From CBDDBU01 sp965226045 (lineage in GTDB: Bacteria; Pseudomonadota; Alphaproteobacteria; VGEJ01), in the NCBI GenBank assembly GCA_965226045.1, contig CBDDBU010000023.1, positions 124,001 through 188,000 on the forward strand: DNA of 64,000 bases, read 5' to 3'. The translations under genes and the position numbers were made by a program. This document shows positions 1-8,925 of this stretch, in pieces; position 1 is the first letter of the stretch, and every line of letters begins with the position of its first letter. The notes under the pieces were generated by a model. It was given only the letters and a program-made list of their open reading frames with translations, was not told the origin of the DNA and did no database searches.

Positions 1-1260
1 CTCGCGATATTGCCGGTGCGCAATCTTGGCCGACGGGTTCGCAAGTCCTCGACCGCCACCCAGGTTAAGACTGGCCGAATCAGCGCTCTACTGAGCGAGA
101 CCTTCCGTGGCGCGCGACACGTCAAGGCCTATGGCATGGAGGCCTACGAGACCGCCCGGGCCGAGGCGGCGATCGAGAGTCGGCTCAAGGACCTGTTCAA
201 GATCATTCGCTCGCGGGCGCTTATGACGCCCGTGGTAGAGACTGTGGGCAGCCTCGCGATCGCCGTGACTCTGGTCTATATCGGCAGCCAGGTCATTGCC
301 GGTGCGACCGAGCCCGGCGACTTCGCCTCTTTCATCACCGCGCTGTTGCTGGCATATCAGCCGCTACGCAGCCTCGCCAACCTCAACACCGCGCTCCAAG
401 AGGGCCTTGCGGCGGCGCAGCGCATCTTCGCGATCCTCGACGCGCGGCCAGAGATCGAGGATCGCTCCGGCGCTCGCTCGCTCGTCGTGTCGGCGGCGAC
501 GATCCGATTCGAGCACGTCGAGTTCGCCTACCGGGGCGAGGCTCCCGCGCTGCGCGACGTCAACCTGGAGGTCGCCGCTGGGCAGCGGGTGGCGTTGGTG
601 GGCGCCTCGGGGGCGGGGAAATCGACCCTGCTCAATCTGATTCCCCGGTTCTACGATGTCGATGCCGGAACCGTGACGATCGATGGCCAGGATGTTCGCG
701 ATGTGACGCTCGCGAGTTTGCGCGGGGCCGTCGCCCTGGTCAGCCAAGAGACCAGCCTGTTCGACGACACGGTGCGCGCCAATATCGCCTACGGGCGTCC
801 CGGTGCAAGCGACGCGGAAATCGAGGCGGCGGCGCGGGCGGCGGCGGCCGACGAGTTCGTCCGCGAGTTGCCGAACGGCTACGACACCGTGCTCGGCGAG
901 GACGGTATGCGCCTCTCGGGCGGGCAGCGCCAGCGTATCGCCATCGCCCGCGCGATGCTCAAGGACGCGCCAATTCTGCTGCTGGACGAGGCGACATCGG
1001 CGCTCGATCTCGAATCGGAGCGCCAGGTTCGCGGTGCGCTCGCCGAGCTCATGCGCGGGCGGACCACCTTGATCGTCGCGCACCGCCCGTCCTCGATCAT
1101 CGATGCCGATCTGATCTGCGTGATGAATGAAGGTCGGCTGATCGAGATGGGCGCCCACGCCGAGCTGATGGCGCGGGGCGGCATCTATGCGCGTCTCTAC
1201 CGGACCGACGATGTCGAGGAGAACGTCTCCTCGCCGCCGCCGGCCCGAGTGCGGGCCTGA
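1..1260 (+). CDS. msbA: ABC transporter, permease/ATP-binding protein (lipid A exporter type), 5' end outside window
   Basis: The reading frame is open from base 1, so the N-terminal membrane segments lie outside the window. What remains is the end of the transmembrane domain followed by a complete nucleotide-binding domain. It has a Walker A motif GASGAGKST (about bases 601-627), the signature LSGGQRQR (about 916-939), Walker B ILLLDEATSALD (about 970-1005) and the H-loop AHR (about 1078). Half-transporters of this family work as homodimers in the inner membrane. The next genes make Kdo-lipid A, so flipping of lipid A or a related lipid is the best guess. The family alone would also allow another lipid or a drug as substrate. 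It ends 16 bases before the next start and is co-oriented with it, which suggests one operon. Confidence 0.85.
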   Translation, partial: LAILPVRNLGRRVRKSSTATQVKTGRISALLSETFRGARHVKAYGMEAYETARAEAAIESRLKDLFKIIRSRALMTPVVETVGSLAIAVTLVYIGSQVIAGATEPGDFASFITALLLAYQPLRSLANLNTALQEGLAAAQRIFAILDARPEIEDRSGARSLVVSAATIRFEHVEFAYRGEAPALRDVNLEVAAGQRVALVGASGAGKSTLLNLIPRFYDVDAGTVTIDGQDVRDVTLASLRGAVALVSQETSLFDDTVRANIAYGRPGASDAEIEAAARAAAADEFVRELPNGYDTVLGEDGMRLSGGQRQRIAIARAMLKDAPILLLDEATSALDLESERQVRGALAELMRGRTTLIVAHRPSSIIDADLICVMNEGRLIEMGAHAELMARGGIYARLYRTDDVEENVSSPPPARVRA

Positions 1261-1276
1261 GCCCCGGCGCTGGGCT

Positions 1277-2017
1277 ATGAGTCTCCTGAAACGGCTCAGC
1301 CGCGCGGCGTGGACCCGCCGCCTCGCCGCGTCGACGGTGGCCTGGTACATGCGCCTGGTGCGCCACAGCGGCCGCTGGACGGTGTACGGCGGCCACATCC
1401 CGGCCGGGTTTTGGGATCGTGACGAGCCCTTCATCCTCGCCACGTGGCACGGCCGACTCCTGATGATGCCCCTGGCGTGGCGGCGCGGCGTGGCGATGCG
1501 GATGCTGGTCTCGCGGCACCGTGATGGCGAGCTGATCTCGCGGACCATCGCCCGCTTCGGGGTCGAAACCGTACGCGGATCGTCGAGTCGGAACGGCGCT
1601 GGGGCGGTGCGCGCCATGGTGCGGGCGCTGCGGGCCGGCATCTCCGTCGGCATTACGCCCGATGCGCCGCGCGGGCCTTATATGCGGGCGAGCCGAGGTG
1701 TCGTCGCCATCGCCCAGCTTTCAGGCGCCGCCATCGTTCCCGCCGTCTACGGTGTCACCCGGCGTCGGGTGTTGCCGACTTGGGACCGGTTCACGGTGCC
1801 GGCGCCGTTCAGCCGTGGCGTGTTCATGTGGGGAGAGCCGCTGCGCGTCGCCAAGGACGAGGACCCGGTTGCCGCCCGGCTTGAATTGGAGACGCGGCTG
1901 AACGCGCTTTGCGCCGAGGCGGATCGGGCCTGCGGTCAGGAGCCAGTCCAGCCCGCCAGCTTGGAGGCGACGGATCGGGTGACCGAGCCGGTCCACGGTG
2001 CCGAGCCGGCGGGCTAG
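1277..2017 (+). CDS. DUF374 family protein, lysophospholipid acyltransferase-like
   Basis: A 246-residue protein. I chose the ATG at 1277 because it directly follows the exporter gene and gives a normal N-terminus (MSLLKRLSRAAW); an upstream in-frame extension would overlap the exporter. The body contains the family pattern around ILATWHGRLLMM and the GITPDAPRGP segment, typical of DUF374 proteins, which belong to the acyltransferase superfamily and are regularly found next to lipid A genes in Alphaproteobacteria. The substrate is not known from sequence. It is probably membrane-associated on the cytoplasmic side. It sits between the exporter and waaA with only 6 bases to waaA, so co-transcription is likely. 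Confidence 0.8.
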   Translation: MSLLKRLSRAAWTRRLAASTVAWYMRLVRHSGRWTVYGGHIPAGFWDRDEPFILATWHGRLLMMPLAWRRGVAMRMLVSRHRDGELISRTIARFGVETVRGSSSRNGAGAVRAMVRALRAGISVGITPDAPRGPYMRASRGVVAIAQLSGAAIVPAVYGVTRRRVLPTWDRFTVPAPFSRGVFMWGEPLRVAKDEDPVAARLELETRLNALCAEADRACGQEPVQPASLEATDRVTEPVHGAEPAG

Positions 2018-2023
2018 GGGGCG

Positions 2024-3316
2024 ATGGTCGGTCTGGCCTCCTATCGCACACTCACTACGCTCGCGGCGCCGCTGATCGGGCTCTACCTCCGTCGCCGCCG
2101 CAGTCAGGGCAAGGAGGATCGGGCGCGTTTCGGCGAGCGCCTGGGCCACGCGGGTCGCGAGCGGCCGGCTGGCCCGATCACGTGGATTCACGCCGCTAGC
2201 GTGGGTGAGGCGATCTCGGTTCTGCCGCTCATCGAACGCATCGCCACGGCGGTGCCGGATGGCCACGTGCTGCTCACCACCGGCACCGTCACCTCGGCTC
2301 GCCTGATGGCGGAGCGTTTGCCGCCGAGGGCGTTCCATCAGTACGTCCCGGCGGATCGACCCGACGCGGTGCGGCGGTTCCTCGATCATTGGCGCCCCGA
2401 CGTTGTCTTGTGGGTCGAATCGGAGCTGTGGCCCAACCTGATCAGCGCGAGCGCCGCTCGGGCGCCGCTGATCCTCGTCAATGGGCGCATGTCCGAGCGC
2501 TCGTTCCGACGTTGGCAGAGGTTTCCGCGCATGGCGACGGATGTTCTCGGGCGCTTCGCATTGTGCCTCGCGCAGAACGAGAAGGAGGCGCGGCGCCTTG
2601 TGGGTCTCGGTGCTCGCCACGTGCGCTGTGTCGGCAATCTCAAGAACGCGGCGCCGCCGCTACCGGTCGACGAGGTCGAGCTGGCCCACATGCGGACCAG
2701 CCTGGGTTCACGGCCGCGCTGGCTTGCTGCGAGCACCCATGCCGGCGAGGAAACCATCGCCGTCGAGGTGCACCGGGCGCTCAAGCGCGACCATCCGGGC
2801 CTTCTCACCATCATCGTGCCCCGCCACGCGAGGCGCAGTTCGATGGTCGCCGAGAAGCTCGCGTCGGCGGATCTGGTGGTCGCCACCCGGGGCGGCGGCG
2901 AGCCGGTGACGGCGGAAACCGATATTTACGTCGCCGCCACGATGGGCGAGCTTGGCCTGTTCTATCGGCTAGCCGACCTGGTATTTGTCGGCGGCTCACT
3001 GGTGCCGCACGGCGGCCAGAACCCACTCGAGCCGGCGCGGCTCGACTGCGCGATCTTGTATGGTCCGCACATGGAGAACTTCGCCGACGCGACCAGCGAA
3101 CTGGAGGCCGCGGGCGCGGCCGAGCGAGTTGACGGCGGTGAAGCGTTGGCGGCCGCGCTCGGTCGGTTCCTGGCGATGCCCGAGCGCTGCGCGGCGCGCA
3201 CGGCCGCGGCGCGTGGCGTGGCGGCTGCGAAGGGCGAGGTTCTCGACGCGGTGTTCGCCGAGATCGCCCCCTTCCTTCCCGACCTCGACAACGAAGCGAT
3301 CGTTGCGAGCGCCTAG
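2024..3316 (+). CDS. waaA: 3-deoxy-D-manno-octulosonic acid (Kdo) transferase
   Basis: A 430-residue GT-B glycosyltransferase that transfers Kdo from CMP-Kdo to lipid IVA at the inner membrane. The N-terminus has a hydrophobic anchor (ASYRTLTTLAAPLIGLYL). This is followed by the WaaA hallmark WIHAASVGEAISVLPLI, with the conserved Glu of the acceptor site, and later by LVFVGGSLVPHGGQNPLEPA, the CMP-Kdo-binding stretch. Length matches the family (about 420-430). Its 3' end overlaps lpxK by 14 bases. The order exporter-DUF374-waaA-lpxK-acyltransferase makes this a lipid A/Kdo operon. Confidence 0.95.
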   Translation: MVGLASYRTLTTLAAPLIGLYLRRRRSQGKEDRARFGERLGHAGRERPAGPITWIHAASVGEAISVLPLIERIATAVPDGHVLLTTGTVTSARLMAERLPPRAFHQYVPADRPDAVRRFLDHWRPDVVLWVESELWPNLISASAARAPLILVNGRMSERSFRRWQRFPRMATDVLGRFALCLAQNEKEARRLVGLGARHVRCVGNLKNAAPPLPVDEVELAHMRTSLGSRPRWLAASTHAGEETIAVEVHRALKRDHPGLLTIIVPRHARRSSMVAEKLASADLVVATRGGGEPVTAETDIYVAATMGELGLFYRLADLVFVGGSLVPHGGQNPLEPARLDCAILYGPHMENFADATSELEAAGAAERVDGGEALAAALGRFLAMPERCAARTAAARGVAAAKGEVLDAVFAEIAPFLPDLDNEAIVASA

Positions 3317-4289
3317 GTTCTGGGACGTCGGGCACGGGTTCCTGCCGGGATTCATGAGCCCGCTCGGCCACGCCTATGCCGCTGCCGGGCTGTTGCGGGG
3401 CGTTCTCGCCAGGCCCCGGCGCGTCGCTGCGCCGGTCATCTGTGTTGGTAATTTGGTCGCTGGCGGCGCCGGTAAGACGCCGACCGCGCTGGCCATCGGC
3501 GATTGGCTCAAGGGGCGCGGGCGCACCTTCCATTTTCTGACGCGCGGGTACGGCGGAAAGCTTGCCGGCCCGGTGGCGGTACAGCCCGACCGTCATGACG
3601 CTGGCGCGGTGGGCGACGAAGCGCTGCTGCTGGCGGCGCGCGCGCCGACCTGGGTGGCGCGGGACCGGGCGGCTGGTGCGATGGCCGCCGTGGCGGCGGG
3701 CGCCGAGGTCGTGGTGATGGACGACGGCCACCAGAATCCGTCTCTATACAAGGATATCTCGGTGGTCGTGATCGACAGCGGCTACATGTTTGGCAACGGC
3801 CGCATCATTCCCGCCGGACCACTGCGCGAGCCAATCGCACGGGGGTTGGCCCGGGCCGACGCCGTGGTGGCCGTTGACGATCCGGGCTTGGTCCGGCGGC
3901 TCGATGCACTGTGCGATTTTCGCGGCCCGGTCTTGCGGGCGCGGTTGGCGCCGACCGCTGCCGCATATCGCCTCATCGATGTGCCGGTCGTGGCGTTCGC
4001 TGGAATCGCCCGGCCAGCTAAGTTCTTCCTGACGCTTCAGGCGTTGGGCGCGCGACTGCTTTCGTGCCACGACTTCGCCGATCATCATGTTTTCAGCCCT
4101 GAGGAGATCATGGGGCTGGTCGATGTGGCGCAGGCAGCAGGCGCCCGACTGGTCACGACGACCAAGGACGCCGCGCGTTTGCCGCGCGAAGCGCGAACCA
4201 TGGTCGAAGTGCTCGAAGTCGATCTCGAATTCGACGCGGCCGCCGCTCTCGATGGTTTGCTGGCGCCGCTGTTCGGCGATCGCCAATGA
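3303..4289 (+). CDS. lpxK: tetraacyldisaccharide 4'-kinase
   Basis: LpxK phosphorylates the 4' position of the lipid A disaccharide to make lipid IVA, at the inner membrane. I place the start at TTG 3303 because the family N-terminus (R-x-P-x-F-W) begins there as LRAPRFWDVG, giving 328 residues, the normal size. An ATG start would lose this conserved segment. The Walker A stretch is GNLVAGGAGKTP (about residues 49-60) and the family motif DDGHQN follows the VVVM strand. It overlaps waaA by 14 bases and the next gene by 4 (ATGA), so translation is probably coupled. Confidence 0.93.
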   Translation: MRAPRFWDVGHGFLPGFMSPLGHAYAAAGLLRGVLARPRRVAAPVICVGNLVAGGAGKTPTALAIGDWLKGRGRTFHFLTRGYGGKLAGPVAVQPDRHDAGAVGDEALLLAARAPTWVARDRAAGAMAAVAAGAEVVVMDDGHQNPSLYKDISVVVIDSGYMFGNGRIIPAGPLREPIARGLARADAVVAVDDPGLVRRLDALCDFRGPVLRARLAPTAAAYRLIDVPVVAFAGIARPAKFFLTLQALGARLLSCHDFADHHVFSPEEIMGLVDVAQAAGARLVTTTKDAARLPREARTMVEVLEVDLEFDAAAALDGLLAPLFGDRQ

Positions 4290-5173
4290 CGAAATCGCTC
4301 TTCACGACGTTGCTCCGCGCCGGCGAAGCGTCTCTCGCGTGGCTCGCCTATGGCCTGTTCAGGGCACTCCCGGTCGATGCCGCATCCGCCTTCGGCGGAT
4401 GGCTCGCATCGGTCGTCGGGCCGCGCCTTCCGGTCTCGCGCCGTGCCCACCGCAATCTCGAGCTCGCGCTTCCCGAGCGATCGGCGGGCGAGATTGACGG
4501 CCTCGTTCGAGCGATGTGGGCGAACCTCGGGCGAGTCACCGCCGAGTACGCCCATCTCGACAAGTTCCGCTGCTATGAACCCAACGGCCGCGTCGAGGTC
4601 GTCGGCATCGAGCACCTAGACGCGGTGCGGGACAGCGGGACCGCCGCTCTCTTCTTCTCGGCGCATCTAGGCAACTGGGAGATATTGACGCTGGGGGCGA
4701 CGCAGCGGGGTCTTGCCCTTGTTCAGATATATCGGGCCGCCAACAACGCGGCGGTCGATCGGCTGATGGCGCGAGCGCGCCGTCCGGTCGGCGGCGCCCT
4801 CTACCCCAAGGGGCATCACGGCGCCCGCGAGGCGACGGCGGCGCTGGGGCGGGGCGAGCACGTGGCCATGCTGGTCGACCAAAAGCTGGGTGAGGGTATT
4901 CCCGTGCCTTTTTTTGGGCGTCCGGCGATGACGGCGCCGGCGCTGGCGACCCTAGCGCTGCGTCATCACTGCCCGGTATTGCCGACTCGCGTCGAGCGGC
5001 TACGCGGCGCCACCTTCCGGCTCACAGTCTACCCGCCCATGGCTATTCCCGATTCGGGTGATCGTAAGGCGGACGCCCTGGCCCTCATGGTGAGTGTCAA
5101 CGCGGTCGTCGAGGGGTGGGTGCGCGAGCGTCCCGAACAATGGCTCTGGCTGCACCGTCGCTGGCCGGAGTGA
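4286..5173 (+). CDS. lipid A biosynthesis acyltransferase (LpxL/HtrB family)
   Basis: A 295-residue member of the LpxL/LpxM late acyltransferase family, which adds secondary acyl chains to Kdo2-lipid A using acyl-ACP. The catalytic H-x4-E motif is visible in FFSAHLGNWEIL, and the second block is seen in LVDQKLGEGIPVPFFGRPA. A hydrophobic N-terminal segment (LLRAGEASLAWLAYGLF) is consistent with inner-membrane anchoring. It starts inside the stop of lpxK (ATGA). The exact acyl chain and position cannot be told from sequence. It is the last gene of the lipid A operon; the next gene runs on the other strand. Confidence 0.88.
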   Translation: MTKSLFTTLLRAGEASLAWLAYGLFRALPVDAASAFGGWLASVVGPRLPVSRRAHRNLELALPERSAGEIDGLVRAMWANLGRVTAEYAHLDKFRCYEPNGRVEVVGIEHLDAVRDSGTAALFFSAHLGNWEILTLGATQRGLALVQIYRAANNAAVDRLMARARRPVGGALYPKGHHGAREATAALGRGEHVAMLVDQKLGEGIPVPFFGRPAMTAPALATLALRHHCPVLPTRVERLRGATFRLTVYPPMAIPDSGDRKADALALMVSVNAVVEGWVRERPEQWLWLHRRWPE

Positions 5174-5205
5174 GGTCGTCGCCAGACCCAGGTTGCTGGC
5201 CTGAC

Positions 5206-5430
5206 TTAGGGTGAGCCGCAGCTCGCTGCTCGTATCTCCTCGTGGCGCTGCAGCGCCTGCCGAGGCGAGGCATAGGCCTCCTGGCGATCAACGCTCCAAT
5301 ATCGGAGGTCCTCAAGCAAGATTCGGCACTCGCTCACCGCGCAGACCACGTAGCTGCCAGGCCGGATCACCTCATAGGTGCCATCGCCGTACCTGAGCGT
5401 CGCCGCGCCGCTGCCGTCCTGACCGTACAT
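5206..5430 (-). CDS. DUF2093 domain protein
   Basis: A 74-residue protein that matches the DUF2093 pattern known from Alphaproteobacteria: LRYGDGTYEVIRPGSYVVCAV, then ILLEDLRYWSVDRQEAYA. The family is typically encoded next to xseA, and here it is the third gene in the direction xseA, Sel1-like, DUF2093. No function is established. There is no signal peptide or membrane segment. The start at 5430 is the only sensible one, as the conserved core begins about ten residues later. Confidence 0.8.
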   Translation of the reverse strand: MYGQDGSGAATLRYGDGTYEVIRPGSYVVCAVSECRILLEDLRYWSVDRQEAYASPRQALQRHEEIRAASCGSP

Positions 5431-5489
5431 GGCTCTCCGTTCCTTGGTCTCGCCCGGAGTTTATCGTGATCGGCGCGATACCGCGACGT

Positions 5490-6164
5490 TCAGTAGGTAC
5501 GACCGAGTTTGCGCGTGATGTTCTGGAACCGCTCGGTCACGATGTCCTGCTCCTCGACTGACAGGAACGGCCACAGCGAGTCGAGGTTGGTGCTGACTCT
5601 GTCGACACCCTCGAGATTGGCCAATCCGTAATACTCGTAGGCCCGACGGTAGTTGGCCCTCACACCTCAACCGGCGCTGAACGCGTAGCCGAGCATCTCC
5701 ATGGCGTCGGTATCGCCGTCCTCGAAGGCCCGCACGTGCATGGCGAGGATGTCGTCCTCGGTCGGCGGCCGAACCTTGAGTTTTGCGATCAACGCGTTCC
5801 AGACGCTGTGCTTGATGTGCCAATACTTCGGCTTCCAGGCCGGCCGAGGAACCTCGTCCGGGCGGAGGATCGGAAAATCCGGATCGACGGCGGGGCGGCC
5901 GTGCCACTCGGTGCACCAGACGGGCTGCGGTTTTTGCAGGCAGAAGTACTGCTGCAATTCGGGCTCAAGCGAGCGTCAGTCGACGTTTTGGCCCGACGGC
6001 ACCAGCTGGCCCGTAGGTGCTGGCTCGGCGGCGGTCGCATGAGCTTCGTCCGCCGCGCTATCGGCATGAGTACCGATTTCGGTATGGGCATCGTCAGCCA
6101 TGCCAGGAGTCGTGGCCGCGAGGCACGCCGCCAGCGCCACGATATACCAACATCGCTCTCTCAC
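5490..6164 (-). pseudogene. Sel1-repeat secreted protein, interrupted by two in-frame TGA codons
   Basis: A single reading frame of 225 codons runs from a GTG at 6164, which overlaps the xseA stop as GTGA, to a TGA at 5490-5492. It is cut by TGA at 5976-5978 and TGA at 5667-5669. The N-terminus is a signal peptide (RERCWYIVALAACLAATTPGMA, read in two parts; cleavage probably before ADDAHTE; the LAAC could alternatively be a lipobox). The middle part contains a stretch with several Trp and Cys residues (PQPVWCTEWHGRP). The C-terminal part has a Sel1-type repeat, GDTDAMEMLGYAFSAG-stop-GVRANYRRAYEYYGLA. The frame and the family pattern continue across both stops, so these are nonsense changes and not frameshifts. 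I call it a decaying periplasmic Sel1-like protein; its partner is unknown. Confidence 0.75.
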
Positions 6165-7591
6165 AGCAGCCGACCCTGGCGATCCGTCGGCGGCACCGCG
6201 CGCGGGCGCCTGGCTTTGCTCGGTGGTCGATGCGCGACCGCGTGCGCGTCACCATCGGCGAACTCCAGCGCGAGCGCGACGCCGGGTTTGACGGCGGCGG
6301 CGCGGGTGAGCGGTCGATCCTTGAGGTCTCGGATGACGGCGAAGCCGCGATCGAGAACGTTGTGGTAACTCAGCGTCTCGAGCAATGTGGCTTGGCCCTC
6401 TATGTCGTCGCGCGTGTGCCGCAGATAGAGCCCGATCTCGCGCTCGAGCTGGCGGCCCTGGGTGCCAATATTCTCGCGCTGCCGTTTGATCTCCTGACCC
6501 GGGTGGTGGGGACGCAGGGCGGCGTGCAGCGCATTCAGTCCATCGTGCCGTCGCTCAAGGCCCCGTGTTAGCGAGAGGGCGAGCCGCTCCGACGGGTCGT
6601 CGAGACGCTGGCGGGCGAGGTCGAGCAGTTCGCGCGGGTCGTGCAGGCCACGGGCGGCGGCGCGAAGTTCGGTGCCAAAGTCTCGCAGCCGACGACTGAG
6701 CGCACCGACGATTCGGCGGCGATAGTCGGCCAGGGTATATCGGAGGTCGCCGAGGACGGGCACCGCCATTTCGGCGGCGGCGCTGGGGGTCGGGGCGCGA
6801 CGGTCGGCGGCGAAGTCGATCAGCGTCGTATCGGTCTCGTGGCCGACCGCCGAGATCAAGGGGATCTGGCTCGCGGCGGCAGCCCTGACCACGCTCTCTT
6901 CGTTAAACGCCCACAAGTCCTCGAGGCTGCCACCGCCGCGCGCGACGATCAGGAGGTCGGGGCGCGTTACTGTCCCGTCCGGCGGCAGGCGGTTGAAGCC
7001 GGCGATGGCGGCGGCGATCTCGTCGGCTGCGCCCTCGCCCTGCACCATGACCGGCCACACCAAGACGCGGCGTGGAAAACGATCGCGCAGGCGGTGCAGG
7101 ATGTCCCGAATGACCGCGCCACTCTGTGAGGTGACCACGCCGATGACCTCGGGTAGATATGGCAGGGGCCGCTTGCGCGCTTCGTCGAACAGGCCCTCGG
7201 CAGCGAGCGCCTCGCGCCGCGCCTGCACCAGCGCCATCAGGGCGCCGATGCCGGCCGGTTCGATGTGATCGATCACGATCTGGTAGCGCGACCGGCCCGG
7301 GTAGGTGGTCAGCCGACCGGTGCAGATCACTTCAATGCCGTCGCTGGGATCGAACGAGAGCCGAGCCGCCGTGCCGCGCCAGCAGACCCCGTCGAGGACG
7401 GCGTCCTGGTCTTTGAGACTGAGGTACAGATGGCCCGAGCCGGCGCGCTTGAGGCCGGACACTTCGCCGCGTACGCGCACCTGGCGAAACCGATCCTCGA
7501 CCGAGCGCTTGAGCGCCATCGAGAGTTCGGTGACCGAGTAAATCGGTGCGTTGTGGCTCACTGCCTCAGCGGGCGGGGCGGTATCGCTCAT
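6161..7591 (-). CDS. xseA: exodeoxyribonuclease VII large subunit
   Basis: A 476-residue protein starting at ATG 7591 (MSDTAPPAEAVSH); longer starts upstream have no similarity to the family. It has an N-terminal OB-fold region (YSVTELSMALKRSVEDRF, VRVRGEVSGLK) and the catalytic domain blocks IGVVTSQSGAVIRDI, ARGGGSLEDLWAFNEE and SAVGHETDTTLIDFAADR, followed by the coiled-coil C-terminal region. With XseB it degrades single-stranded DNA. No xseB is present nearby. It is divergent from purD with 59 bases between the two starts. The 3' end overlaps the Sel1-like gene by 4 bases, so the three minus-strand genes here are probably one unit. Confidence 0.95.
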   Translation of the reverse strand: MSDTAPPAEAVSHNAPIYSVTELSMALKRSVEDRFRQVRVRGEVSGLKRAGSGHLYLSLKDQDAVLDGVCWRGTAARLSFDPSDGIEVICTGRLTTYPGRSRYQIVIDHIEPAGIGALMALVQARREALAAEGLFDEARKRPLPYLPEVIGVVTSQSGAVIRDILHRLRDRFPRRVLVWPVMVQGEGAADEIAAAIAGFNRLPPDGTVTRPDLLIVARGGGSLEDLWAFNEESVVRAAAASQIPLISAVGHETDTTLIDFAADRRAPTPSAAAEMAVPVLGDLRYTLADYRRRIVGALSRRLRDFGTELRAAARGLHDPRELLDLARQRLDDPSERLALSLTRGLERRHDGLNALHAALRPHHPGQEIKRQRENIGTQGRQLEREIGLYLRHTRDDIEGQATLLETLSYHNVLDRGFAVIRDLKDRPLTRAAAVKPGVALALEFADGDAHAVAHRPPSKARRPRAVPPTDRQGRLL

Positions 7592-7650
7592 GTCCGTGCC
7601 ATGGCTCGATTGTCCTATGATACAGGAGGGTAGGGAAACCGGGAGAGGGC

Positions 7651-8925
7651 ATGAACGTCTTGGTGGTCGGCTCGGGCGGGCGCGAGCACGCACTGTGCTG
7701 GGCCATCGCCTCATCCTCTCTGGTCGACATGCTTTACTGCGCGCCTGGCAACGGCGGGATCGCTGCGGTCGCGTACTGTGTCGACATCGACGCCATGGAT
7801 TTCGCCGGCATCGAGGGACTGTGCCGATCGGAGGCGATCGATTTCGTCGTGATCGGTCCGGAGGCGCCACTGGTTGGAGGTCTTGTCGATCACCTGAGGG
7901 CGGCCGGCATCAATGCCTTTGGGCCCGATCGACGCGCCGCCGTGCTCGAGGGCTCCAAGGGTTTCACCAAGGACTTCTGCGTTCGCCACGGAATCCCGAC
8001 CGCTCGCTACCGGCGCTTTGACGCCGCAGCCGCGGCCAAGGCCTACATCGACGCTGAGGGCGCGCCGATCGTCGTCAAGGCCGACGGTCTCGCCGCCGGC
8101 AAGGGGGTTGTGGTCGCCAACACCCTCGCGGAAGCACACGAGGCCGTCGATGACATGCTCGGCGGCCGGTTCGGTGCGGCGGGGGCAGAGCTGGTCATCG
8201 AGGCGCGAATGGTCGGCGAGGAGGCGAGCTTCATGGCGCTGGTCGATGGCGAGGTGGCGCTGCCGCTCGCGGGTGCTCAGGACCATAAGGCGGTCGGCGA
8301 GGGCGATATCGGGCCCAACACGGGCGGCATGGGGGCGTACTCACCGGCGCCGGTCCTCGGCGAGGGGGAATCGGCGGAGGTGATGGAGCGCATCATCATG
8401 CCGACCGTGGCCGGCATGGCGGCCGAGGGGCGGCCGTTCCGGGGCCTTCTGTACGCCGGCCTGATGATGACGGCGGCGGGCCCACAACTGATCGAATTCA
8501 ACGTGCGCTTCGGTGATCCGGAATGCCAGGCGGTCTTGCCCCGCTTGCGATCGGATATCGTGCCGGCGCTGTTCGCGACTTGCGATGGCCAGCTCTCGCA
8601 CCTCGATCTGCGCTGGCGCGATGAGGCGTGCGTGTGCGTCGTCGCGGCCGCGCGGGGCTACCCAGGGGCCTACGAGCAAGGCTCGGTGATCGACAACCTC
8701 GGGCCGGCGAGCGAACTGCCCGGCGTCACGATCTTTCATGCCGGAACAGCGGCGAGGAACGGCAAGATCATCGCCGCCGGGGGGCGCGTGCTCGGGGTTG
8801 CCGCGCTCGGCGCCGACATCGGTGGCGCTCGGCAATGCGCCTACGAAGCGATCGATGTCATCGACTGGCCGCAAGGTTTTTGTCGCCGCGACATCGCCTG
8901 GCGCGCCATCGCGCGAACCCGCTAG
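7651..8925 (+). CDS. purD: phosphoribosylamine-glycine ligase
   Basis: A 424-residue ATP-grasp enzyme that makes glycinamide ribonucleotide in purine synthesis. It has the N-terminal signature VVGSGGREHALCWAI, the ATP-grasp lid around VVKADGLAAGKGVVVA, the block DHKAVGEGDIGPNTGGMGAY, and the metal-binding segment EFNVRFGDPECQ. Length is as expected. The upstream region carries an agggagggcATG-like ribosome site (GGGAGAGGGC before the ATG). It is a single-gene unit: xseA is divergent and tadA converges with a 4-base overlap at the end. Confidence 0.95.
   Translation: MNVLVVGSGGREHALCWAIASSSLVDMLYCAPGNGGIAAVAYCVDIDAMDFAGIEGLCRSEAIDFVVIGPEAPLVGGLVDHLRAAGINAFGPDRRAAVLEGSKGFTKDFCVRHGIPTARYRRFDAAAAAKAYIDAEGAPIVVKADGLAAGKGVVVANTLAEAHEAVDDMLGGRFGAAGAELVIEARMVGEEASFMALVDGEVALPLAGAQDHKAVGEGDIGPNTGGMGAYSPAPVLGEGESAEVMERIIMPTVAGMAAEGRPFRGLLYAGLMMTAAGPQLIEFNVRFGDPECQAVLPRLRSDIVPALFATCDGQLSHLDLRWRDEACVCVVAAARGYPGAYEQGSVIDNLGPASELPGVTIFHAGTAARNGKIIAAGGRVLGVAALGADIGGARQCAYEAIDVIDWPQGFCRRDIAWRAIARTR

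Noticed and set aside
364..1653. Long minus-strand reading frame opposite the exporter and DUF374 genes
   Set aside because: High-GC shadow of two well-supported plus-strand genes, with no family features.
5667..5978. TGA codons of the Sel1-like gene as selenocysteine sites
   Set aside because: They fall in a linker and in the Gly-rich turn of a Sel1 repeat, not in a redox motif, and I see no convincing hairpin just downstream.
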